A stretch of 64,000 bases of DNA. It comes from Lepus europaeus (taxonomy: Eukaryota; Chordata; Mammalia; Lagomorpha; Leporidae). Shown piece after piece: positions 25,053-43,400 of the stretch. Position 1 is the stretch's first letter; each line of letters starts with the position of its first letter. A program made the translations under genes and the position numbers. Location: positions 36,861,885 to 36,925,884 of the forward strand of contig NC_084844.1 of the NCBI RefSeq assembly GCF_033115175.1, given 5' to 3'. The notes beneath the pieces were generated by a model. The model was not told the origin of the DNA, ran no database searches, and worked only from the letters and a program-made list of their open reading frames with translations.

Positions 25053-25366
25053 GCCGGCGCCATGGCTCACTTGGCTAATCCTCCGCCTGCGGTGCCGGTA
25101 CCCCAGGTTCTAGTCCCGGTTGCTCCTCTTCCAGTCCAGCTCTCTGCTGTGGCCCGGAAAGGCAGTGGAGGATGGCCCAAGTGCTTGGGTCCCTGCATCC
25201 GCATGGGAGACCAGGAGAAACACCTGGCACCTGGCTTCGGATCGGCGTAGTGTGCTGGCCGTAGCAGCCATTTGGAGGGTGAACCAATGGAAAAGGAAAA
25301 CCTTTCTCTCTGTCTTTCTCTCTTTAACTCTGCCTGTCAAAAAAATAAATAAAAATAAATTTAAAA
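25053..25366 (+). repeat. CSINE type B inside the ERV
   Basis: GGATGTACCCCTT duplicated (25039 and 25370). Confidence 0.94.
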
Positions 25367-26379
25367 AAAGGATGTACCCCTTGTGGAAAGACAGCTAGGC
25401 CTGGGTCTCATAACTGGCAAGGCCTTAAGGCCCACCTGATTATCATCAGGCCCCTTCTGCCAGTTTCTGTTTGCCTCTTAATCAGAAAACTTATTCCTGA
25501 TGTAGACAGCAGCTCGCCTAGGTCCTCGACTGATGACTCTGTCCTTTGCTCTAGGCCCTGTCTAGCCCATTGGGGCCTCATACTTTTGTAATCACAGCCT
25601 CCACTCTTACAGCAATGGCTCTACTCCCAACATGTGTGTTTTGATGGTCCCCTCCCCCACTTAACGTCATCTGCTTGTTCATAATTTTTGCTACAGACAA
25701 ACCCCTCTACCCACAAGAGACGAGCGACCTTTCTCCCAGTCGTGGCTGGGATCAGCTTCACAGCCTCCCTCTTCTCAATAGTGATCTCAGGAGCAGCTTT
25801 GGGCCACAGGGTGATCTCAACCAACTGACTCCAAACAACTCCAACAGTTACAAGAGGAGGTCACTGGGTCCATTGAGACCTCAGCTGATGCCATCGAGGT
25901 CTCCAAAGCCACATCACCTCACTAACAGGCGTGGTGCTGTGGAAAGATGGGCCTAGACAGTGTTGTTGTTATGTAAACCAATGAGGCCAGGTAAAACCAC
26001 GTCCATCTGATAGTCTACACCAGAGTCCAGAGACCTCCCCTCCCTCCATCTCCTCTCCTCTATGCAATCCTCTCATTACTTGGTTGATGTCACTCTTAGG
26101 ACCATTGGCTGCTATTCTCACCCTGTCTTTTCTACTATCTTGTCTGTTTAAGTGTTTACAAGAGGCGATAACAGAACAAACCAAAGCCTTCACCAACCAG
26201 TCAACCAAATGCTGCTCCAGGGATATACTCGGCTCCCCACCCAGGAGACTGTGGCTTGAGACACTGCCCCATGTCAGCAGGAGGCAGCTCTAAAGACAGA
26301 TCATCATCCCTCCACCCCTCCTGGACTTTTGGGGCTGATGTAATCCCATACAACACTTGCTTGATAAAAAACAAAAGGG

Positions 26380-26667
26380 TGGAATCTTAGTAAAATGGCA
26401 CAGTCTTAGCTGTGGCACAATCTACGCTCTAGACACCATCCTCGGCTCTAGCCCCCACCCCCATTGCTAGAAGCCAGCATGACCCCACGGCCCAACCACA
26501 GATGCTCCTAGTTCCCTGCCTCCTGCACACATGCCCTCTCTCCTGTTATCTCTCCCTCTCTCTCTCCTCTCCCCTCTCCTACCTTCCCCTTCCCTCTAGC
26601 TTCCCCCACCCAACAATAAACCTTTCCTCTAACCTAGGTGTTCGGTGTGTTTTGTGGTGGCCTTACA
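26380..26667 (+). repeat. ERV 3' LTR, complete ends
   Basis: Starts TGGAATCTTAGTAAAATGG and ends CCTTACA; AATAAA at 26615-26620. Relative to the 5' LTR it lacks two blocks of about 30 bp. Confidence 0.8.
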
Positions 26668-26829
26668 CTTGGGCCCCTGCACCCATGTGTAAGACCTGGA
26701 TGCAGCTCCCGGCCCCAGCCTGGCCCAGCCCTGCCTGTTGCAGGCATTTGGGAAGTGAACCAGTGGGTGGGAAACCTCTCTCTTCCTCTCTCCATCACTC
26801 TTTCAAATAGATTAACTTAAAAACCATTG

Positions 26830-27182
26830 GGCCGCCAGCGCCGTGGCTCAACAGGCTAATCCTCCGCCTAGCGGCGCTGGCACACCAGGTTCTAGTCCCG
26901 GTCGGGGCACCGGGTTCTGTCCCGGTTGCCCCTCTTCCAGGCCAGCTCTCTGCTATGGCCTGGGAGTGCAGTGGAGGATGGCCCAAGTGCTTGGGCCCTG
27001 CACCCCCACGGGAGACCAGGAGAAGCACCTGGCTCCTGGCTTTGGATCAGGGCGGTGCGCCGGCCGCAGCATGCCAGCTGCGGCGGCCATTGGAGGGTGA
27101 ACCAACGGCAAAAGGAAGACCTTTCTCTCTGTCTCTCTCTCTCACTGTCCACTCTGCCTGTCAAAAACAAACAAACAAAAAA
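26830..27182 (+). repeat. CSINE type B
   Basis: CCATTGGG on both sides. Confidence 0.93.
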
Positions 27183-27188
27183 ACCCAT

Positions 27189-27490
27189 TGGGCCAGAGCT
27201 GTGGTGTAGTAGTAGGGGAAACCTGTCTGCAGTGCCAGCATCACACACATCACACATGAACACCGGTTCATGTCCCCACTGCTCTTCTTCCGATCCAACT
27301 CCCTGCTTATTGCTTAGGAAAGGAGTAGAAGATGGTCCAAATCCTTGGGTCCCTGCACCCATGTGGGAGCCCTGGAAAAGCTCTTGGGTCCTGGCTTCAG
27401 ATAGGCCTAGCTCCAGCCATTGTGGTCATTTGGGGAGTGAACCAGTGGATGGAAGACCACCCCCCCTTCTCAAATATATAAATTTTTTTA
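27189..27490 (+). repeat. CSINE
   Basis: Directly follows a type B copy. Confidence 0.88.
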
Positions 27491-27497
27491 AATTAAT

Positions 27498-27826
27498 TAA
27501 ATTTTTTTTTTTGACAGGCAGAGTGGACAGAGAGAGAGACAGAGAGAAAGGTCTTCCTTTTTGCCGTTGGTTCACCCTCCAATGGCTGCTGCGGCCGGCG
27601 CACCGCGCTGATCCGAAGCCAGGAGCCAGGTGCTTCTCCTGGTCTCCCATGGGGTGCAGGGCCCAAGCACTTGGGCCATCCTCCACTGCACTCCCTGGCC
27701 ACAGCAGAGAGCTGGCCTGGAAGAGGAGCAACCAGGATAGAATCCGGTGCCCCAACCGGGACTAGAACCTGGTGTGCCGGCGCCGCAAAGTGGAGGATTA
27801 GCCTAGTGAGCCACGGCGCCGGCTCA
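27498..27826 (-). repeat. CSINE type B
   Basis: Near-consensus; forms an inverted pair with 26830-27182. Confidence 0.94.
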
Positions 27827-28169
27827 AATACATAATTTAAAATTTTTTTTTTTTAAAACACATTTGTCTGGTCATCCCCCATCTTTCCTCAAGGGAAAAT
27901 GGCGTAGGTGGGGAAGGGCAGGTGCCTGTGCAGCACGTGGTCCCACCGATGCTGGTTTGCCCGGAATCTGGACTTCTCATTTGTCTGAACTAAACTGATG
28001 AACGGATGAGGGGGGTGGGGAAAACTCAGAGCCCCTGCAGGATTCAGAAAGCTCCAGCTGGAAGGTAAAGGAAGCTTGATCTCCCGGGTTCTGCCCACTT
28101 GCGGAACAGATCTGGAAGGTGGCGGACTTGTTCCACGTCGCACAGCCACAGAGACCGGACTTCACCTGG

Positions 28170-28487
28170 CAATGGCCCCGTGGCTTAGCGGGTAAAGCCA
28201 CGGCCTACAGTGCAGACATCCCATATGGACGCCGGTTTGAGTCCTGGCTGCTCCACTTCCAATCCAGCGCTCTGCTATGGCCTGGGAAAGCAGTAGAAGA
28301 TGGCCCAAGGGCATGGGCCCCTGCACCCATGTGGGAGACCTGGAGGAAGCTCCTGGCTCCTGGCTTTGGATCAGCACAGCTCTGGCTTTTTTGGCCAATT
28401 AGAGAGTGAACCAGCAGGTGTAAAACCTCTTTCTCTCTCTGCCTCTCTTTCTCTCTGTGTAACTCTTTCAAATAAATAAATCTAAAA
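28170..28487 (+). repeat. CSINE upstream of ZNHIT3
   Basis: Tail grades into the GAGAA microsatellite. Confidence 0.93.
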
Positions 28488-28570
28488 AAAGAGAAGAGAA
28501 GAGAAGAGAAGAGAAGAGAAGAGAAGAGAAGAGAAGAGAAGAGAAGAGAAGAGAAGAGAAGAGAAGAGAA
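28488..28570 (+). repeat. (GAGAA)n microsatellite at CSINE tail
   Basis: About 16 near-perfect GAGAA units grown from the A-rich tail of the CSINE at 28170-28487, about 130 bp upstream of the ZNHIT3 CCAAT box. Confidence 0.95.
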
Positions 28571-28699
28571 AAGAAAAAGAAAACCCAACTTGATCAGGAC
28601 AACCCTCAGGTTCCAGACACACATCGAGTGTATCGGCGCTCGTGTAACCGGGCCTGGATCCGCGAGCAGGAGCAATCCATTGCTTTTGCCTGTGCGTGC

Positions 28700-36625
<7,926 letters not shown>

Positions 36626-37025
36626 AATGGATTTATGTGCTGTGTGACTGCCAAACAACCAGCGAGTGAGGGGCTCTGAACAAGGCAGGGACCGGCAGGA
36701 CTCAGATGGCTGAGGTGGGCTACGAAGCTGCCTGGGCTCATGCTTCAGCCACATGGTGCGTATGAGTGGCAGATCCTTTATATTTATAAAGGGAAAACTC
36801 AACATTCAGATGGTGGTTTTAAAATGTTTTATTTTTGGTGTACAGTTGTGATAGACATCAGTGGTATCATTGATCAAATTTTACACCTACTGAGGTGAAA
36901 AACTTGAGCAGTATTATTAAATAACATGATATAGTGATTCTTACATGTTACGTTCATTGTCCTTGATTTTTAATGTGTTTGAAATTAAATAAGTGATCTT
37001 ATTAAATACTAAGATTTCATTCCTT
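36626..37025 (+). promoter_or_regulatory. ZNHIT3: ZNHIT3 3' UTR with ATTAAA poly(A) signals
   Basis: After the stop there is no plus-strand AATAAA, but the variant signal ATTAAA occurs at 36916-36921, 36984-36989 and 37001-37006. The region then runs into MYO19 3' UTR on the other strand. Which signal is used is not decidable here. Confidence 0.5.
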
Positions 37026-37369
37026 TTTAAAAGGAACAGAAATGCAAAATTGTCCCCTGCCCACTTGAGGCTGGCTTAGTTTTCTTCAAAAGTGCCCGTA
37101 GAGAATGAAGTGCCCCTGTGTAGAGACGGCCATGGCCGAGTTTAATTTCTGAAGGTAGTGAAACATGAGGTTGGCTGTGGCCCTAGTCCTGTAACCACCA
37201 GCCTGACTCCCTGCCACTGCCTGAACTGGAGCTGCCGCTTGCATGTGTGAATAGTTTGGCAACTGCATGTGGATTAAGTATCTTTGGCAAGGCAGTTGGC
37301 AGGAAATGGCTCTGTAGAAACAAAGGAAACAAGGATCACCTGGCCAGGTGAGGGTAGAGGATGAGAAGG
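36805..37369 (-). promoter_or_regulatory. MYO19: MYO19 3' UTR with canonical poly(A) signal
   Basis: On the minus strand an AATAAA occurs at 36833-36828 (plus-strand TTTATT), about 540 nt after the stop. If used, the transcript ends near 36805, inside the ZNHIT3 3' UTR on the other strand. Confidence 0.5.
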
Positions 37370-37498
37370 TCACTTGTGGATCAGCCTGTGTTTCTCCAGC
37401 AGAATCTGATTAAAGCCAGTAACACTGTAGGGCGAAGGTTCAGGGCAGATGTCAGCGTGGCGCAGTGGAGACTTCCTGCAGTGAAACTTTATCGGGCC
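37370..37498 (-). CDS. MYO19: MYO19 last coding exon, shortened C-terminus
   Basis: Encodes [20 protein letters not shown], then [15 protein letters not shown] and a TGA at 37370-37372. Human MYO19 continues about eight residues past the same His; two extra bases before GTGACC here would explain the early stop. Confidence 0.93.
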   Translation of the reverse strand, partial: GPIKFHCRKSPLRHADICPEPSPYSVTGFNQILLEKHRLIHK

Positions 37499-40400
37499 CT
37501 GGCGGTAGGGAGAGAGGCCTGAGAGCAAGTGCTTAACCCCAGCTCTAGTGAATGCTAGAAAAGCAGGGAGGTGTGGACAAGTGTGAGAGCAGTAACAGTA
37601 GTAATTTAACGTGCTTTTTTACCCTTATTCTAGAACTCCGAAGCAGTGTTAAACAGGAAGTATTCCATCATTATGAGGAAGCACTAGGAGGGTCTCTGCA
37701 TTACCAGGAGTATTGCCTGTTTACCCTGCAGTTTACTCTTGCTAGCTGCAAGTTTTCTGGGGAGACAGCAGCTAGGGCCTATCCTGATCCCTCTGGGATG
37801 GCAATTCTGTTTCCTTCACTTCCTCCTCGCCCTGTCCCCATGTATAGGCTGAATTAAAGAAATGAGATGGCTGAGAGTGTGCCTTGGGCAAGGTCACCAG
37901 GGAACAGGGCAGAGCCAGAACCCAGTCCCTGGGCTGCTACCCCCAAGTTTAACAGACCTTTCATCTTTTCTTAGCCACTTTGAGAGGCCTGGCTTGCTGG
38001 ATGACACAGAAAGCTCAGAGTATGCTGGCGGACTCTTGGCCACTTGTCTTACAACAGTGTAATACCTAAGAGTGCTGTACTACTTAGGGGCCGTTTTTAA
38101 AAAGTGAAGGGCTCTGGAGTAGTCCCATTTGAAACAGTAACCTGCTTTTCTGCTGCGGGCTGGGAAGCACAGGCCTCTGGTTTACCCAGCAAGGTTAGGG
38201 TGCTGACCTTGGTCTCCTGCCATTTTCAGTGGGGTATGAGGAAGCCAGAGCTGTCCAGGAAGGGCGGCCCCTTTGCCAAGCAGCTTACCTGAGGCAGTGC
38301 TCGGATGGACGTGACCCCAGCCTGGTCTTGTGCAGTCTGGATCGTATAACTACGGGGGCTGCCTCTGGGAAGCTGAAGGCAGGCGCAGATCACCAGCTTC
38401 CTCTGAAGGCCACGCACACCCACACACGCATTAGCCAGGACCAGTCCGAGGGGCCAGAGGCGGATTACTGCCCCTTGGAGCCTGGTCTGCTCTGGTTGCA
38501 GTGGGGAGGAGCTCAGGGGCTGGGGCGCTACAGCAGTGTAGTTTTCTTCCACACCATCCAGTTCTTCAGCCACAAGGAAGGCCATTCTCATCTTAAAAAG
38601 AAAACATCCCTTCATGGTTCTCAGTTTATTTCACATGAGAGAGCAAGAGAGCAATTTTCCATCTGCTGGTTCACTCTCCAGATGGCCACAACAGCCAGCA
38701 CTGAGTCAGGCTGACGCCAAGAGCCAGGAGCTTTTTCCAGGTCTCCTATGTGGGTGGCAGAGACCCAAAACACTTGGGCCATCTTCTGCTTTTCTCAGGC
38801 CATTAGCAGGGAGCTGGACTGGGAGTGAAGCAGTCAGAACACAAAACGGCACCCTTGAGGGATGCAGGCAGCCGTAGCTTTACCGTAACAATGGCCCCTT
38901 ATCTCACTCTTAATGGAAACCAAAGCTGTTTCTTAGAGATCAGCCTGACAAAGTAACCTGAAGCATTCTGGCTGCCAACAGATGGGTGCCCTGAACTAGG
39001 GCCATGCAGCAACACATCCTTGCAAAGGGGCTTCATAAGTTCATGGAAAATGGAATTAAAAGCAGCTTGTTTTGGTGCAAGAAATTTGGAGATCCATGCA
39101 TAATTTTTTCATAATAGGCACTTTCCATCAATTTATGAAGACCCCTTGTATACACCTGAGACAACTGTGTTTAGGCCTTGTTTATATTAATAGCCTTATT
39201 GAGAAACAACCGCTGTACTATAAAATCTGGCCATTAAAAAAATATTTGAGAGGCAGTTTTCCACTCTCGAAATGCCTGCTATGTTTAGGCAGAAGCTGAG
39301 AGTTCAGAAATGGGTGGTAGCAACCAAATTATTTGTGTCATCACCACTGTCTCCCAAGGTCATCATTTCCAGTAAGCTGCAGCCAGGCACTGAACCCAGG
39401 CACTAATATTTGACTTGGGTGCCTTAACCACTAGGTTAAATTTACCTAACCCAAATTTGCCCTTTTAAAACATACAATCCATGGTCTAATGTAAAACTAA
39501 ACTGCCTTACAAGAGGCAGCATTGTGGTGCAGTGGGCTAAGCTGTCACTTGCAATGCTGACATCCCAAATCAGGACACTGGTTCCAGTCTGTGCTGCTCT
39601 GCTTCCAACTGAGCTCCCTGCTAATGTGCCTGGGAGAACAGCAAAGATTGCCCAAATGAGAGACTTTATGGATTTCCTAGCTCCTTGTTTTGGCCTGGCC
39701 CAGCCCTGGCTTCTGCAGCCATCTGGGGTGTGAACCAGCAGATAGAAGATCTCTTTTCTTCTCAGTCTCTCCTCCTTTTTCTCTCATTCTGCCTTTCAAA
39801 TATATCTTTAAAAATAAAAACTGCCTCATAGTGTTGCTAGTTACACCCTTTTCGGACATGAGGAACGTGAGGCACGGAGAGGTGAATGGTCTGCCTGAGG
39901 CACTGGTATTACAGCACCAAACCAGTGTTCTCACCCAAGCCTGTATGGGCCCAAACTCTGTGTCCCATCCCCCCCCCCCCCCGCCCGCCCCCGCCCGGGT
40001 CATACTTACTCTCCACTGCTGCCACGCATGCTTAATGACTGTGGCCGCTCTGTGCAGTCTCTGGATGTGTTTCCGAGTTAACCAGGAACGAACAGCTGAG
40101 GGTCCCCAGAAGTAGGAAGGAGAGTAGGCATTAGTTAGCTGGCTCTGGAGCAGTGACAGCACTGCAGTGAAACATGAAGTAAGTTATTACAGTGAATGGC
40201 CACCTTGTACTGCATGGGTGGGGAACATCCAAGCCCATGCCATGTAAAAGGCCCATAAACTCATGTGATCTGGCCCTGTCAAGGCAAACCGCAGGCCTGA
40301 CTCAAAATTTAATACATCAATAGCGGGTTAATTTCTAAGTTGTTCATTTTGTACAGTCTGTAAACAATGTTGTAAATATCCAAATGGCTTTGGCAGAAAA

Positions 40401-43400
40401 ATGTTTCCAAATCCCCGAGTAAGGTTCTGAATTCAACATGTAAAGCAAATTTGGTTTCTAAGGACATTTTTCACACTCCCACACACTCACAGACAGCTGG
40501 ACACAGACGGGCATCTGGAGTTTTGGCTGGCTGCAGGCCACTGGGGTCTCCTCCTACCTCAAGCTCATCAGGAACAATGCCCAGAGGCCTGATGGGCCGG
40601 TGCTGTGGCGTAGCAGGTAAAGCCACTGCCTGTGATGTCGGCATCCCCTGTGGGCGCCGGTTTGAGTCCTGGCTGCTCCACTGCCAATCCAACTCCCTGG
40701 GAAAGCAGTGGAGGATGGATCAAGTGCTTGGGCCCCTGGTACTCATGTTGGAGACTCAGAAGAAGCTCCTGGCTTCAGTCTACCCCTGGCTGTTGTGGCC
40801 ATGTGAGGAGTGAACCAACCAATCTTAAGATTTCTCTGTCTCTCCCTCTCTCTCCTTAAAGGAGAAATTTGTCTTTTTTAAAATGCTCAGATTTCTTGTT
40901 TATTTAGGAGTCCATGATATAATGTCAAGATATACTCAAATGCTAATAAAATAACTGCTGGATGGAGGGTATCTTAAAAAGAGGTGGCACCACCTTCAAC
41001 AGGTAGATGTCCACGTTTGAACATCGTATTGGAAGTACTTTTCCATTTGTCAGTCTGCATCGGGATGGCCCATTACCTAGCCACAGCTCTACCGCTCTCA
41101 GGTATTTGGGTTGTTTCTGATATGTTTATTTTTCACATAAATGGCTCATACATTTCATATTTCAATCAATCAAATCACATCAGTTTTTACTTCCTCCCAA
41201 ACCCTCGCCCCAGCAGGCAGTGAAACAAGATGTGTCACAAAGGGGGACTGAAGGCCAGCTTTCAGCCCAGTGCCTGTGGAAAGGCCTTACGTGGGTGGGC
41301 CTTGGTTGCCAGAGAGCTAGAGATCCTCTCTGGACAGGAAATTGGAATCCCAGGGGCACCATGAGCATGTGCCACGCACTGTGGGAGGCTGGGACATGGG
41401 CCGCTTCAGTGGGTGGGGACTTGATAGTGCAGCTGACATCATAGGGGTCCCTGTGCGACCGCTGACAGCAGCCCCACTCACCTGCCTGAATGAGCACGGC
41501 AGCCTGCCTTCGTCGCTCCTGCTTTCGGTGCTGGTGACGCCTCCAGCCACGCTGGATGCAGCGGGCGCACTGCTCTAGTACCTGGGCGCGCCTGTGTTCC
41601 AGGAGCTCCAGCTGGGAGAAAGGGCATCGACTGAGGTTCTCAGCCGCCTCCCTGGCCCAGGGAGCAGCAGACCCTGTCCTGCTGAGGGGAGTGTGCAGCT
41701 GCCATTTGTAAGCTTCCCCATCCCCAGACCAGCTTACCATAGAGTCAGTCATGAACACCTTCGTCTTGCCACAGTGCACTGAAGCGGCCATGGCCTCAGG
41801 GGGCTCAGCACGTGTGGTCGCTGTCAGAGTGTGGAGGATGTCCTGGAGGAGAGGCAGCAGCATGGCCGCCTCCACATGTGGGGTCCATTCTGGGGATGAG
41901 AAGTGGCCCCATCAGTGCTTGGTCATCACAAGCTACTATGATCCTAAGAAACTGGCTTTGGGGTCCCAGCACTATAGCATAGCGGGTTAAGCTGTGGCCC
42001 ACGGCACTCACATCCCATGTGGGCACCAGTTCAAGTCCTGGCTGCTCCACTTCGATCGAGCTCCCTGCTAATGCACTTGGGAACACAGCAGAGGATAGCC
42101 CAAGTCCTTGGGCCCCTGCACCTGTGTGGGAGACCTGGAAGAAGCTCTAGGCTTCAGCCCAGCCCTGGCTGTTGCAGCCATCTGGGAAGTGAACCAGCAG
42201 ATGAACGATCTCTCTCCTTCTCTAACTCTGCCTTTCAAATAAATAAATCTCTTCAAAAACAAAACAACCTGGCTCTGGCCTCCCCAGCACCCTGCAGGCT
42301 CCTTTACTGCTATTCTTGACTCCAGCCAAGAGGCCCCTGTATTGTCCTTCATGGCTCTGGCTGTCCTAAGGCATGGTGGAGTGCCCCGCAGTGTCCATTG
42401 CAGAGGGTTCCTTTGGGCAGGCTGGCAGAGGGTACTTGATGCGGGAAGAGCAACTCCTTCCATCCTGGGATCTCCCACTGCCTGGCCAGCATTTGTTTCC
42501 CAGCCCCCACCCCCTCACTCCCCATCATGCGTGGGAAAAGGAAGAACAAGTCTCAGCCCAGTAAAGGCCCAGCAGGCCCCACTGCCTGCTCTGCCACATC
42601 CTACAGTGCTGACTCCTGCAGAGGATGTGTTACCTGAGGGCTTTGACCACTGTTAGTGCCCTGTGCCTCTTTGGCCACCAAAGAAGAGGCTGGAGATGAG
42701 GAAGAGCAGCAGAATGGACCGGGGGCCTGGGTAAGAGACAGGAGAGCCAACCATGGAGAGGAGAGAGAAAGGAAAAAGTGAAAGGAAAGGGGAAAACCAC
42801 AGCAGAACTGTCCCAGAGAGGTCTGATGGGCCTGGAGAAGGCTGTGTGGGCGTGGAGAGCAGCTGTGGCTGGGCTGGGGTCCTGCCGAGGGGGACCTTCC
42901 ACGGCCCTCAGCTTCCTCCCCGCTCTGCCTGTCAGTTACATGCATATGCAGTCAGCAACCTCCAGATCAGACCACCATCCAGACCTTTCCCCAAAACTGA
43001 AGGTCGCCCAGGTAGGTGCCTTGCAGACGTCACCTAACGACTCCTGGAGCTCAGCCGGCCACGGTGAGACTCATCAGCACTCGAAACCTGTCCTCTTCTT
43101 GCTTTCCCCCACCAGCAGGGCCAATTTATTTTCCTCTCCCTATCTTACCAGGCACCTACCAACACTGGCCAGTTTCTCCCAAGCAGTCCCAAACTGTGCC
43201 CACATCCCTGGCTTCTGCACTCCAGCAGCTTTCAGCGTCACTCTGTGGTCTCCAGAAAGCGTGAGGCTGACTCAGTCCCTCCCCGGAGTGCTTCCTCCTC
43301 TGCCCCCTCCCTGCAACATCACCCAGCCTCACCTCCCACCTCTCTGCCCCGAGGATCCAGCACGCGGAATGGCGCAGAGTTCCTCAAGGCTGCACTGCTG

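Larger units (their letters stand above)
23654..26667 (+). mobile_element. Decayed endogenous retrovirus (class I/gamma-like) inserted in a CSINE
   Basis: Related LTRs in the same orientation bound it (from 23654, and 26380-26667). It begins TG and ends CA and is flanked by the direct repeat CTTGG (23649-23653 and 26668-26672), with one CSINE split exactly there. The internal part is only about 2.3 kb. A gag nucleocapsid-like remnant with a HWKRNCP motif lies at 24774-24794, and an env transmembrane-subunit-like remnant over 25675-26293, ending in a hydrophobic anchor and short tail. Most of gag, all recognisable pol and the env surface part are missing, with stops and frameshifts throughout. 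A purine-rich tract (26366-26379) precedes the 3' LTR. No protein is intact. Class assignment is tentative; the insertion structure is firm. Confidence 0.88.
23506..26822 (+). repeat. CSINE split by the ERV
   Basis: Head half 23506-23653 ends AAGTGCTTGG; tail half resumes CTTGGGCCCCTGCACCC at 26668 and ends at 26822. Only these outer parts belong to the SINE. Confidence 0.9.

Noticed and set aside
24540..26300. Possible co-opted env or gag gene in the ERV
   Set aside because: No continuous frame covers a usable domain; stops, frameshifts and large deletions break both regions.
26926..27765. 279-codon open frame
   Set aside because: It runs through three CSINEs; the translation is the same SINE-derived peptide seen in many places in the window.
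38226..38615. MYO19 exon read on as [19 protein letters not shown]
   Set aside because: That tail is intronic: the donor GTAAGC follows CAG at 38289, and the true last exon (37498-37370) matches MYO19.
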